Positions 16,513 to 25,544 of a stretch of 46,536 bases of DNA are shown piece after piece. The translations under genes were made by a program, and so were the position numbers. The stretch comes from an uncultured Bacteroides sp. (lineage in GTDB: Bacteria; Bacteroidota; Bacteroidia; Bacteroidales; Bacteroidaceae): positions 1 through 46,536 of the forward strand of contig NZ_CABUHK010000045.1 in assembly GCF_902491285.1 (NCBI RefSeq). Reading direction: 5' to 3'. Position 1 is the first letter of the stretch; every line of letters starts with the position of its first letter. The notes beneath the pieces are model-generated. The model was not told the DNA's origin, ran no database searches, and saw nothing but the letters and a program-made list of their open reading frames with translations.

Positions 16513-16633
16513 GTTTTTAGTGTTAAACTCATAATATTAATTCCATCAAAAACTTAGTATTCTATTTTTTTAATACTAAAAAACTTATTTCATATCCGGA
16601 ACCTGGCGGCATCCTCGTTCCGGATACTTTTTT
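16513..16633 (+). ncRNA. Candidate antisense small RNA over the susC leader, locus 1
   Basis: No gene occupies the gap between susC and fecR. Transcription from the -7-like box at the susC start codon would yield about 120 nt ending at a strong terminator. The RNA would be complementary to the susC 5' leader. Cis-antisense RNAs at this place repress susC in FecI/FecR-type Bacteroides loci (DonS is the described example). Ends are inferred. Confidence 0.5.
16593..16633 (+). terminator. Plus-strand intrinsic terminator in the susC-fecR gap, locus 1
   Basis: A perfect 10-bp stem (16593-16602 TATCCGGAAC with 16617-16626), a 14-base loop, then C and six T. On the minus strand it would be a hairpin inside the susC leader. 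Confidence 0.75.
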
Positions 16634-16676
16634 ACATAATGATATATTTTAAGGTTAAACAATCACGTTTCTTATT

Positions 16677-17666
16677 CTATTCTACAGTTTTCATATAGCA
16701 AATATTCTTATCGATTTTGTAAGTGAACTTTCCTGTTACTTCTTTCATCACCTCCATCACTTCTCCAATATCCGTATTCTTGTTAAAGCTAAAATTATAT
16801 TCATCGTCAGTAAACAAACTCGTATTATATTGGAAAGTAATGTCAAAGCGCCTTTCCAAAGTCAACAGAATCTCTTCCATTGTACTTCCACGAAATATAA
16901 TCTGTCCTCTCTGCCAAGCTGTAACATCTTCCAAATTAGCGTCTGCTATTTTACTTTGGGCTGTCTTTCGATTATAAACGACCTGCTGACCCGGCCTCAA
17001 AATATAAGAATTATCCGACTGTTCATAGCCGACTTTTACCTTACCCTGAATCAAAGTAGCAACAATCTCCGGATCTTCAGGATAAGCAGCCACATTAAAT
17101 TCAGTCCCCAAAGCCGTAACAGACATATTTGCAGATCGTACAATAAAGGGCTTATCCGGATTCTTCTTAACCTTAAAATCAGCTTCCCCTATTAGGTAAA
17201 CAGTACGGGTATCTCCTTTAAAAGCATCCGGATAGAGCAACAATGTACCAGAGTTCACATGTACCCGGCTACCATCCGGTAATTCGAACTCATGTGTTTT
17301 TCCATCAGGAATATATTGTTCGATCATTGCAACCGCTTTCTCTTTAAATGTATTCTTTGTTAACCAAAATGTACCAGACACTGATACAACAAACACAGCG
17401 ACTGCTGCCGCATATTTCCAAGGAAACAACCGATATTGCTTTTTAGTGCCGGCAGATACTCCGACTTTATGATATACATTCTCTAAAGAAGTCCATGTGC
17501 CTGCATCAACTTTTCCTTCTGTTTCGTTCCATAATGTATTCAATGCAGCATCTTTTTCGTCAGCATGTTCTTCATCCACTAACCATTGATGTACTTCTTT
17601 GGTTACATTCTCACTATGCTCGGAAGCAGTGAATACATTGATAATTTTTTGAATATAATTCTTCAT
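16677..17666 (-). CDS. FecR-type anti-sigma factor, locus 1
   Basis: A 329-residue single-pass inner-membrane protein. It has a cytoplasmic sigma-binding N-terminus (about 1-85, with HQWLVDEEHADEKDAALNTLW), a transmembrane helix (about 88-107, YAAAVAVFVVSVSGTFWL), and a periplasmic FecR domain (about 118-220: IPDGKTHEFELPDGSRVHVNSGTLL, YPDAF, VYLIGEADFKVKKNPDKPFIV, VTALGTEFNVAAY). The C-terminal STN-like DUF4974 domain (about 255-329) contains EEILLTLERRFDITFQY. It should hold the neighbouring sigma inactive until the STN domain of the locus 1 SusC reports bound glycan. It lies 47 bases after the sigma gene in the same direction. Confidence 0.92.
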   Translation of the reverse strand: MKNYIQKIINVFTASEHSENVTKEVHQWLVDEEHADEKDAALNTLWNETEGKVDAGTWTSLENVYHKVGVSAGTKKQYRLFPWKYAAAVAVFVVSVSGTFWLTKNTFKEKAVAMIEQYIPDGKTHEFELPDGSRVHVNSGTLLLYPDAFKGDTRTVYLIGEADFKVKKNPDKPFIVRSANMSVTALGTEFNVAAYPEDPEIVATLIQGKVKVGYEQSDNSYILRPGQQVVYNRKTAQSKIADANLEDVTAWQRGQIIFRGSTMEEILLTLERRFDITFQYNTSLFTDDEYNFSFNKNTDIGEVMEVMKEVTGKFTYKIDKNICYMKTVE

Positions 17667-17713
17667 TTTAGATTTGCCTTATATAATATAGACAACTTGC
17701 TAAAACGGACTAC

Positions 17714-18253
17714 TCAACTGAAATAGAAAAAAAATGCAATTAAGATGACTTTTTTTAATTCTTGTAGTGCAAGGTAGATGTGGCGCTCCACTGTACGAAT
17801 AGAAAGTTGCAGTCTATCAGCAATTTCCTGATTACTCATTCCGTCTTGCCGGCTCATAGAGAAAACCTTTCTACGTTGCTCCGGCATATTATCTAAAGAA
17901 AGTTTTATCAGAAGCTGTAGTTCCTTTGCATAAAGCTTGTCGTATATATCAAATTCAAAAGAAGGAGAATCTTCCTGCAACAGCTTCTCCTGATAACTAA
18001 GTTCTACGGACTGATGCTTCAAAAAGTTATAGATCTGATTACGAGCCATCGTATAGATATAATTATCCCATGTTTCTTTGTTTTCCCAGATTTCCGGATT
18101 ATCCCACAGTTTGACAAATATATCCTGAGCAATATCTTCAGCATCTTCTTCCGAACGCAAAATCTTCCATGCAAAAGCTTTTACCTTCGGAAAAGTAAGA
18201 ATGAAAAATTGCTCGAATTTCTTCTTCTTTTCTTGTTCACCAATATGTGTCAT
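17714..18253 (-). CDS. FecI-like ECF sigma factor, locus 1
   Basis: An ECF sigma of 179 residues from the ATG at 18253. Region 2 has FFILTFPKVKAFAWKIL and EDAEDIAQDIFVKLWDNPE; region 4 has NMPEQRRKVFSMSRQDGMSNQEIADRLQLSIRTVERHIYLALQELK. An in-frame ATG at 18310 was rejected because the promoter's -7 box (18297-18290) lies inside that extension. The protein ends in a strongly hydrophobic tail (KKVILIAFFFYFS), as does the other locus sigma. It should direct transcription of susC and the genes after it when released by FecR. Confidence 0.9.
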   Translation of the reverse strand: MTHIGEQEKKKKFEQFFILTFPKVKAFAWKILRSEEDAEDIAQDIFVKLWDNPEIWENKETWDNYIYTMARNQIYNFLKHQSVELSYQEKLLQEDSPSFEFDIYDKLYAKELQLLIKLSLDNMPEQRRKVFSMSRQDGMSNQEIADRLQLSIRTVERHIYLALQELKKVILIAFFFYFS

Positions 18254-18289
18254 CAGAGATTTTCGGTTATTATCGTTTTTAACGAAGCC

Positions 18290-18321
18290 CAAAAATAGAA
18301 GCTTTTGCACAAAAAAACAAA
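18290..18321 (-). promoter_or_regulatory. Promoter of the locus 1 sigma/fecR genes
   Basis: Minus-strand TTTG (18321-18318), 20-base spacer, then TATTTTTG (18297-18290): a full consensus match in the gap after the GH3 gene. Confidence 0.7.
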
Positions 18322-18380
18322 TAATAGCAATAATAAAAGTTACTTTTGATATCCATCAACTGGCTGACACGAGAAAAGTA

Positions 18381-20747
18381 CTATTTCACAGAAATAGAAT
18401 CTTTCAATCTGATATCATCCGAAGAACAACCAATCATTATCCGGAACATTCCAGGCTCAACAACTGTCTCCAGATTCTGATTGACAATGGATAGTTCATC
18501 TTTTGTCAAGATGAAAGTAATTGTTTTCCCCTCTCCTTTCTTTAAATGGAAACGTTCAAAGTGTTTCAACTGCTTCATCGGTTGGACAACTGATGCATAT
18601 TCATCTCTTATATAAAGTTGCGCAACTTCTTCGCCATCATACTTTCCCGTATTCTTCACTTTAAATGAGACTTCAAAAGAATATGGTGCTTTCTGTGTTA
18701 TCTGTAAATCGGAATATTCAAAAGTGGTATAACTCAATCCATAACCGAAAGAATATAACGGAGTAGCTGACATCTCTACATAATCATGATTTTGAGGAGC
18801 TTTCTTATTATAATATATAGGTATTTGTCCAACCGAACGAGGTACGGTGATGGGCAAGCGACCTGCCGGATTATAATCTCCAAACAAGACATCGGCTATG
18901 GCATTTCCACCTTCCTGTCCGGGATAGTAAGCCGTTAAAAGCGCATCGGCATATTCTGAAGCCCAATTCTTTTCTAATGGGCGACCTTCGATATAAATCA
19001 CAATCAAAGGTTTTCCCGTCTGTTTCAAAGCATGCAATAATTCTTGTTGCCCGCCAAGTAATGATAAAGTAGCACGGTCGAATCCTTCCCCACATTCCAT
19101 ATCGCTGATACTGCCCTTTCCGGTGACTGCCGCCCCTGTCTCTTTATAACTTGTCTTGAAATCACGGGCACTGGACCCGCCCACTACTGCAATGACAACC
19201 TCAGAACGGCGGGCAGCCTCAACAGCTTGCTCTATTTCATTCACAGCGGTATCACGGATAGCGCAGCCTTTCACATATTCTACACGCGAAGGAGATAGCT
19301 TGGCCATCACCCCGTCAAGCACAGTTTTCACATTACTATCTTCCTGAGGAGCGGTATAGTCCCCTAACATATTGTACCGATTATCAGCATTAGGGCCAAT
19401 AACCGTTACCTTATTTATTTTCTTACTTAAAGGTAGAACAGAGTTTTTATTTTTGAGAAGTGTAATGGAAGCCTGTGCTATTCTACGCGCCAAACCGATG
19501 TGCTCTTTACTGCGTACTGTCCTTGCAGCAATCTTCGGTTCCACATAAGGATGCTCAAACAACCCCATTTCAAACTTCATTCGTAATACACGGCATACCG
19601 CTGTATCAATCACCATCCTATCAATTTGTCCGGTTTGAACAGCATGACAAAGATGAGTATAAGCCTCTCCACCCAAATCAACATCTACCCCTGCCAAAAT
19701 AGCTTGTATTGCGGCATTTTCTTTTGTCGGAGCCACAAAATGACTTTCGTGAATCCCTTCAATACTATATAAATCGGAAACCACAAAACCACGGAATTTC
19801 CATTCATTACGCAATAACTGAGTCAACAGATAATGGTTCGACGTGCAAGGGATACCATCTATTGAATTATACGAAGTCATTACAGACAACGCTCCTGCAT
19901 CTATTGCCTTACGAAAAGGCGGAAGAAAATTTTGATGTAAATCCCGAAGACCGACTGACGCATAATTACCGTTCTGACCGCTTTCCGGTACAGCATACGC
20001 CAAGAAATGCTTCAAAGTAGCTATGGTAGCATATTCCTGTGACAAGTCACCACCACCTAACCCAGCAACCATGGCAGCTCCCAACGCGCTACTCAGCACA
20101 GGGTCTTCTCCAAATGTTTCTTCTACACGCGACCAACGAGGATCCCGACTTAAATCAAGCACAGGTCCATAACTGATATGCCCTCCCTGAGAACGAATTT
20201 CTTTAGCAACAGCGTTTCCTACTTCTTTGATAAGTTCCGGAGACCACGATGCCGCCATTCCTATACCGGTAGGAAAAACAGTAGTTCCAATAGCCATATG
20301 CCCATGAGGGGCTTCTTCCGCCAGAAATATCGGAATCCCCAGACGGGTATTCTCCATCACATATTTCTGCAATGCATTTCCCGCTTTAGCAGCAAGTTTC
20401 GGATTGAGTCCGTTCTCCAATGTCTTCCTCGTCCACGGGTCTGCACGATAAGTCGCCCAAAGCATTCCTGCATTTCTTTCTTTGACAAGTTGCTTGAACT
20501 TCCCGGAAGGATAAACTTCATTTCCCTGTATCTCGTACATTTCCCAGCCCAGAGGACAAAGTAACTGACCGACCTTTTCTTCTAATGTCATACGGGAAAG
20601 TAAATCCGCAACCCTCGTCTCCGTAGACAAAGCCGGATTCTTATAAGGTAAAGAAGAAGTCTGAGCAACAGACAGAGTAGTTACTACTAATACTAATATC
20701 AGAAGATTTAATCGGTGCGCCATAATACAAGATGTTATTATATTCAT
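18381..20747 (-). CDS. GH3 family beta-glycosidase (BglX-like), locus 2
   Basis: A 788-residue exported GH3 enzyme taking the ATG at 20747, which has AACAAAGAA before it and gives a signal peptide ending near SVAQ; the frame extends 12 codons further. The N-terminal TIM-like domain has EEAPHGHM, the signature LDLSRDPRWSRVEETFGEDP, KHFLAYAVPESGQNG and the nucleophile region GFVVSDLYSIEG (D325; the common SDW is SDL here). The alpha/beta sandwich domain (about 430-640) and FnIII-like C-terminal domain (EVAQLYIRDEYASVVQP) follow. It would release terminal beta-linked sugars (glucose, xylose or GlcNAc; not decidable) in the periplasm. It ends the locus 2 gene string; no terminator is evident between it and the locus 1 sigma promoter. 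Confidence 0.9.
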   Translation of the reverse strand: MNIITSCIMAHRLNLLILVLVVTTLSVAQTSSLPYKNPALSTETRVADLLSRMTLEEKVGQLLCPLGWEMYEIQGNEVYPSGKFKQLVKERNAGMLWATYRADPWTRKTLENGLNPKLAAKAGNALQKYVMENTRLGIPIFLAEEAPHGHMAIGTTVFPTGIGMAASWSPELIKEVGNAVAKEIRSQGGHISYGPVLDLSRDPRWSRVEETFGEDPVLSSALGAAMVAGLGGGDLSQEYATIATLKHFLAYAVPESGQNGNYASVGLRDLHQNFLPPFRKAIDAGALSVMTSYNSIDGIPCTSNHYLLTQLLRNEWKFRGFVVSDLYSIEGIHESHFVAPTKENAAIQAILAGVDVDLGGEAYTHLCHAVQTGQIDRMVIDTAVCRVLRMKFEMGLFEHPYVEPKIAARTVRSKEHIGLARRIAQASITLLKNKNSVLPLSKKINKVTVIGPNADNRYNMLGDYTAPQEDSNVKTVLDGVMAKLSPSRVEYVKGCAIRDTAVNEIEQAVEAARRSEVVIAVVGGSSARDFKTSYKETGAAVTGKGSISDMECGEGFDRATLSLLGGQQELLHALKQTGKPLIVIYIEGRPLEKNWASEYADALLTAYYPGQEGGNAIADVLFGDYNPAGRLPITVPRSVGQIPIYYNKKAPQNHDYVEMSATPLYSFGYGLSYTTFEYSDLQITQKAPYSFEVSFKVKNTGKYDGEEVAQLYIRDEYASVVQPMKQLKHFERFHLKKGEGKTITFILTKDELSIVNQNLETVVEPGMFRIMIGCSSDDIRLKDSISVK

Positions 20748-20797
20748 TTCTTTGTTACAAATGTTAGTTTTTAGTGTTTGCAATCATCTACTTTACC

Positions 20798-21868
20798 CTA
20801 GTATTTTCCTTCAAACACAATAGTATATACAGGACGCTGCACATCATTTGTTATAATTTTCACTTTGGCATCTAAAGAATGTTCCAATAAAGAGGGATTC
20901 AAATCAAATAAAATATCCAAAGTTTCATTTTGCTTTAACACCAGCTCTTTTTTGATATTTGTTGCAATATACTTAGGAGATTCTATTTTACGTATAATAA
21001 GAGGTTTCTTCCCTTCATTAGTTATCTTCGCCTTTTTTTGAATAGGCTCTTTCGTAAGAATCTTGCCCAAATTGAAATAAGATTGTGAACATTTGATTCG
21101 AGGAGCAGTCAATGTACTCACATTTCGCATATCATCAATCACTATACCAAAAACTCTTACAGGAGAAGAAGCCTGTACGGAATTTATCAGAAATCTTATT
21201 TTATCATTAAATGTTCCATAAAAGCCTTTTAAGGGAGAAGCTGTTATCTTTATAGTTGCAAAAGAATGTCCCCGAAGGGTTAATGGCATAGATACTTCCA
21301 AACATCCACTCTTATCCGATATAAAATGAGATAACTTTACTGTTGCGGCTGAACGATTATACAATTTTATTTCCAACTGTTGCGGGTTTCCATTTTGTTG
21401 TAACTGATTATACGATAAAGTCAGTTTATCAGCCATAATCTCCGGTGATAAAGAATAAGGGTATTCTTCCTCTATACTATTAGTTATATGAATGGTTCCT
21501 TTGATCTTTAAAATATTGATACTCTGTCCGGAGTTACAGACCACTCGTATATTCTTCGAAATATAACTCGTTTGTCCCTTAGGATCAAAAGTGATTGTAA
21601 CTGCACCTGTTTTTCCCGGCATGACCGGTCGTTTGCTATATGCAGGAATTGCACATCCACAAGTAGATACCACTTCTTCAATCACAATTGGCGAAGTATG
21701 GATATTTGTAAAATGAAAAGTATGTGTCACCTTGCCCTTTGTCTCAGAAATACGCCCGAAGTCCCAAGTCGCATTATCAAAATGCAACACAGTTTTTCCC
21801 TGCCCGGCAAATGTCTCGACAAAAAAACAGCCCCAAAATACAACCAATAGCAAACATCTCACTTCCAT
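20798..21868 (-). CDS. DUF1573 (Ig-like, CGC-motif) exported protein
   Basis: A 356-residue secreted protein with a signal peptide (about 1-21, ending FAGQ). The N-terminal DUF1573 domain (about 28-125) is clear: FDNATWDFGRISETKGKVTHTFHFTN, VIEEVVSTCGCAIPAYSK, PVMPGKTGAVTITFDPKG. A second, less typical copy occupies about 255-356 (IKCSQSYFNLGKILTKEPI, IKKELVLKQNETLDILFDL). DUF1573 domains are immunoglobulin-like; their function is not known. Here one lies inside a glycan locus, between a LamG lipoprotein and the GH3 gene, 14 bases before the GH3 frame, so it probably acts with them in the periplasm or at the surface. Confidence 0.8.
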   Translation of the reverse strand: MEVRCLLLVVFWGCFFVETFAGQGKTVLHFDNATWDFGRISETKGKVTHTFHFTNIHTSPIVIEEVVSTCGCAIPAYSKRPVMPGKTGAVTITFDPKGQTSYISKNIRVVCNSGQSINILKIKGTIHITNSIEEEYPYSLSPEIMADKLTLSYNQLQQNGNPQQLEIKLYNRSAATVKLSHFISDKSGCLEVSMPLTLRGHSFATIKITASPLKGFYGTFNDKIRFLINSVQASSPVRVFGIVIDDMRNVSTLTAPRIKCSQSYFNLGKILTKEPIQKKAKITNEGKKPLIIRKIESPKYIATNIKKELVLKQNETLDILFDLNPSLLEHSLDAKVKIITNDVQRPVYTIVFEGKY

Positions 21869-21934
21869 TCCTTAACTTTATATAGTATTGGGAGTCACTC
21901 CCTATCCAAGCAACTCCCAACACAAAATCAGATT

Positions 21935-23212
21935 CTATTTTTCAGGTAAATTATTAAATTCCGCATTCCAAACGATATTGGCAGCTTCGGAGAAAGACAA
22001 ATCTCGACCATTTCCAGAACTATCTTTCAATGTATTCCCTTTTCCTTCATCCATCTTCCAATACCCATATAAATCAGAAGCAGACGGAGAGGTTACCGTA
22101 CGCAGATTTGCTTTTACCTCTTCTGCTGTCAGACATTTTTTCCACATACGAATATCAGCAATCAAACCATCAAAATACATACTTGAACTTGTATTACCAA
22201 ATTGAATACCCGTCAAAGTATATCCCACCTGGAATCTTTGTGAGGAAGTAGGGCCATAACGTTTCGTTGGCTTGGCTGAAGCAACCTCCTCTCCGTTAAA
22301 GTAGAGCCGATAAGCAATTTCCGTATTTTGTCCGGTCTTCGTCCCGTCACAAGTAACCGTTACTCTGACCCACTGATTGGTCGGTAGATTGATACCCTGA
22401 TTAGCCAAAGTCAAATCACATTGCCGATTGCCAATATTGGACGCTCCGGTTGCCCCAGTTACACGAAGTTCACAACCACCAAAAGCTTCATCTTTATTAT
22501 TGGAATCCTTCCCACACCATGTACCTATATAATTGGTTCCACTATGCCAGCTATACGGATATATAAGCACTTCAAAAGTATGCGTATTCTCATCGATTGT
22601 AACGACCTCATTATTAGCGAAACTTAATGTAGTATACATATCTTTTGAGTAAGTGCTCATTTTCAATCCCGGTATATAATCCAGTTCACCGTCAATATTA
22701 ATTGTGAAATAAGCGACCGAACGAGTATCCGTTGCAAATTCTCCGACACAAGTTTCATCTATTTCAGCAACAATAGGAAGAAGATACTCCTCTCCACCTA
22801 CCAAACCATATAATGAAGCAAATTTCACAGACAGTGCGTTTGACTCTTGCTCGCCTGTTTTAATTACCACATTTTTAGCCTGCAATTCATATACAAATGA
22901 AGGCATCATCTTATAAGACGTATTGTGCTCTGCATTATATGTATCCACTAAATTTTCATCAACAGAAATGCTGCACAATAAAGGTGTAGAAGCCGGCTTA
23001 TCCAGTTTTACCGTATAATCATAAATAAAACTCCCCTCATTCAATATTTCCCTATAATCAACAGCCACAGGTCCCATATCCGACTGAGGCATTTCAATTA
23101 CCGGAAGTTCCATGGTAATATCATCATCATCCGAACAGGCAGTAAAGCCCAACCCTCCTAATAATACAATCAAAAGGAGAGATAATCTATCTATCTTGGT
23201 TTTCATTTTCAT
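21935..23212 (-). CDS. DUF1735 plus LamG surface lipoprotein, locus 2 (second copy)
   Basis: A 425-residue lipoprotein (signal ending F-T-A-C, then SDDDD). The DUF1735-like part (about 35-175) shows VDENLVDTYNAEHNTSYKMMPSF and GGEEYLLPIVAEID. The LamG domain (about 185-425) shows TFEVLIYPYSWH, QWVRVTVTCDGTKTGQNTEIAYRLYFNGEEV, MYFDGLIADIRMWKKCLTAEEVKANL and LYGYWKMDEGKGNTLKDSSGNGRDL. No catalytic residues are visible. With the preceding gene it forms a tandem pair of related surface proteins, presumably glycan-binding, in the same operon as a GH18 enzyme. Confidence 0.8.
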   Translation of the reverse strand: MKMKTKIDRLSLLLIVLLGGLGFTACSDDDDITMELPVIEMPQSDMGPVAVDYREILNEGSFIYDYTVKLDKPASTPLLCSISVDENLVDTYNAEHNTSYKMMPSFVYELQAKNVVIKTGEQESNALSVKFASLYGLVGGEEYLLPIVAEIDETCVGEFATDTRSVAYFTINIDGELDYIPGLKMSTYSKDMYTTLSFANNEVVTIDENTHTFEVLIYPYSWHSGTNYIGTWCGKDSNNKDEAFGGCELRVTGATGASNIGNRQCDLTLANQGINLPTNQWVRVTVTCDGTKTGQNTEIAYRLYFNGEEVASAKPTKRYGPTSSQRFQVGYTLTGIQFGNTSSSMYFDGLIADIRMWKKCLTAEEVKANLRTVTSPSASDLYGYWKMDEGKGNTLKDSSGNGRDLSFSEAANIVWNAEFNNLPEK

Positions 23213-23236
23213 AATGTCTATTCATTAATCTATGGT

Positions 23237-24460
23237 TTACTCTATACATTTATTCGTATCGTCATACGTCCAATCAATCGTTATGCCATTTTTGTAGCTT
23301 ATATCCCGCTTAGAAGGTGACAAATCATAAAAAATGGTTCCTTCGCCTTCATTCATTCTCCAATAAGATAACAAACCATTGGTAGAAGGATCTACACCAC
23401 ACACATTTGCCTTGATCTCACGAGCAGACAAAGGACGATTCCAAAGCCGCATTTCACTCAGACGTCCGTAAAACAATTGCGATGACTGATAACCACTTGA
23501 AGGCATTCCTATCTGTACGCCATACAGCGCATATTCATAAGGAGATACTGTTATTGAATTATCTTTCTCCCCATTAATATATAATGTCAAAGTATTACCA
23601 TCGTTCACCAAAGCCACCGCATACCAAGTGTTCAAGGCAAAACGAGTATTAGAAGACATCTTTCCCTGCTTAGTCGTTACATGCAGTTGGTTCGGGTCAT
23701 CCGTTCCCTCACCGAAACGGAGCAGATTCTGGTCGCACTTGAAACCACCGTCATCAATAGCCCCGCCTTCTACCGAGGATTCATTTCCACCAAAAGAACA
23801 GACACGGGTAGTACCGGAAGCTCCGGAAGAACGGAATTGAGTAGCATAAATCTTCACTTCCCATGTATAAGTAGGCAATGAAGGAATAGGATCCGGAAGT
23901 AAAAACTGGTAAGCCATAGCAGCCTGCCCCACATAGGGAGCATAGAAACGTAATGTTCGAGACACTTTCAGGAAAATAGTCCGCCCAGACTCTATAATAT
24001 CCAGCCCACCTGTTGCACTTTTTATTGTAACCGGTATCAGATAAACACGCCCAGGTACGAAATCCGTATCATCATTAATGGAGAGAGAAGCTGTTGAAGA
24101 AACTGCTTGCCCCGCCGATATAACGACATTCTGATTTTCCAGTTTATAAGAGTTGTCCGGAATAGGATAATAATTAGTACCCATTTCCGCATTATAGCTG
24201 TCCACCAAATTCTTATCCACAGCCAACTCCACCTGCACATCCGACTCTACACGAGAAGTCGAAGTCACGGAAACAGCATAGATAGAAGGAAATCCGTCAA
24301 TAGCAAACTTCACTAAACGGTCAGAACTGGTTCCGGTCATCAACAGTCCGTCACCTCGTTGAGCCGCTTCCTGACATCCTCCCAACACCAAAAATAAAAC
24401 TCCAATAGCAAGAGCAAAGAGTGTTCTTATTGTATTTTTCATCGTTTTCATTTTTATCAT
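23237..24460 (-). CDS. DUF1735 plus LamG surface lipoprotein, locus 2 (first copy)
   Basis: A 407-residue lipoprotein (signal ending L-G-G-C). The DUF1735-like region (about 45-165) has AVDKNLVDSYNAEMGTNYYPIP and GRVYLIPVTIKSATGG. The LamG region (about 180-405) has YTWEVKIYATQF, WYAVALVNDGNTLTLYINGEKD, YGRLSEMRLWNRPLSAREIKANV and GLLSYWRMNEGEGTIFYDLSPSKRDI. Three in-frame ATGs close together make the exact start uncertain by up to six codons. It follows the GH18 gene by 19 bases, as the locus 1 relative also follows its GH18 gene. Confidence 0.8.
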   Translation of the reverse strand: MIKMKTMKNTIRTLFALAIGVLFLVLGGCQEAAQRGDGLLMTGTSSDRLVKFAIDGFPSIYAVSVTSTSRVESDVQVELAVDKNLVDSYNAEMGTNYYPIPDNSYKLENQNVVISAGQAVSSTASLSINDDTDFVPGRVYLIPVTIKSATGGLDIIESGRTIFLKVSRTLRFYAPYVGQAAMAYQFLLPDPIPSLPTYTWEVKIYATQFRSSGASGTTRVCSFGGNESSVEGGAIDDGGFKCDQNLLRFGEGTDDPNQLHVTTKQGKMSSNTRFALNTWYAVALVNDGNTLTLYINGEKDNSITVSPYEYALYGVQIGMPSSGYQSSQLFYGRLSEMRLWNRPLSAREIKANVCGVDPSTNGLLSYWRMNEGEGTIFYDLSPSKRDISYKNGITIDWTYDDTNKCIE

Positions 24461-24479
24461 GTATTAATCATACAAACAA

Positions 24480-25529
24480 TTATTTACCTGCCGGATTCTG
24501 TTCCTGAATACCACGTCTAAGACTGTAATATGGAATAGCCACTTTTTCTTTATCCCCAATAGATTGATTTGTAGGCCGAGTAGTATTATATTCATACTCA
24601 AAGTAATATCCTCCAAATCCACCTTTCCGTCCCTGTATCGGATTCCAACGAGCCATGCCAATCACCGAGTATAACGGATTTCCCCATGAGTCAACCGTAT
24701 TTCCATCGGCCTCCGTAAACTTTACTCCGCCATTCTCCCAGTACCAGCCCATCTGTTCTGTGGCAACAAACTTTCCGGGCGGACACCAGTTACTAAGTCC
24801 GTCATATTTTGACTGTAACGTCTGGGCTGAACTACTTGTATAACATTGTCTTACAAAATAGTCAACATAAGGTTCTGTTTCAGCAGGCGGTACTTGATTG
24901 TAGAAATCAACTATCAAAAGCTTGCCTGTTCCAGACTGTGGCCCAAAGTAATTGCCTAATACCTTGATAAATTTTGTAAAGTTAGCATTCTGCAACCAAT
25001 CGCCTTCCGGTTCATAGTCCAAATCCAGTCCGTCCAGGTCATTACGCAATACACATCTCACAAGATGCATGGCATAGGCTTCAATACCCGCATCCGTTTT
25101 AGGAAACTCCGTATTTGCAATCCGGCAAATCGTACACATCACCACTCTTGTTCCTTTCACTTTACGGATATAATTCATCTCTTCATAAGCGGTGGGCAAA
25201 TAACGTTCATTATATTGACTTGTCTCCACATAAGCCGGATTATTGGAAGGAATACTCGACCACAAACTTACAATATCCAGACTATCCGGCAATCCGGTGA
25301 AATGAAGTCCTGCCGATGGAGATGCTTCTGATGTATAACCGGCATACCAACCGAAACAAATAGCATGATCCGACTTTTTATATTCACGCAGATTCTGAAA
25401 ATACTCTTCACTATATGCATTCTCTTTCTGAATGATTTCCGGTTCTATGTCAGTATCACAGGCTCCCACAGCAAATGCCAGAAACCATATCAACATAATA
25501 TATATATAATTTTTATTCATATCCAACAT
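24480..25529 (-). CDS. GH18 endo-beta-N-acetylglucosaminidase-like lipoprotein, locus 2
   Basis: A 349-residue lipoprotein with a G-A-C lipobox at residue 24; the start may be the second ATG (25520). The GH18 barrel has strand 1 AICFGWYAGY, DIVSLWSSIP, RVVMCTIC, and the intact catalytic motif D166-G-L-D169-L-D171-Y-E173. Later segments KLLIVDFYNQVPP, DYFVRQCYTSS, FVATEQMGWYW and IGMARWNPIQG match the locus 1 enzyme. It carries an extra loop (about 91-115) not present there and a different motif context (DLDYEPEGD against DFDHECSG), suggesting related but different glycan preference. It is placed after susD and before two LamG lipoproteins. Confidence 0.85.
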   Translation of the reverse strand: MLDMNKNYIYIMLIWFLAFAVGACDTDIEPEIIQKENAYSEEYFQNLREYKKSDHAICFGWYAGYTSEASPSAGLHFTGLPDSLDIVSLWSSIPSNNPAYVETSQYNERYLPTAYEEMNYIRKVKGTRVVMCTICRIANTEFPKTDAGIEAYAMHLVRCVLRNDLDGLDLDYEPEGDWLQNANFTKFIKVLGNYFGPQSGTGKLLIVDFYNQVPPAETEPYVDYFVRQCYTSSSAQTLQSKYDGLSNWCPPGKFVATEQMGWYWENGGVKFTEADGNTVDSWGNPLYSVIGMARWNPIQGRKGGFGGYYFEYEYNTTRPTNQSIGDKEKVAIPYYSLRRGIQEQNPAGK

Positions 25530-25544
25530 GATTTTAAATGACTA

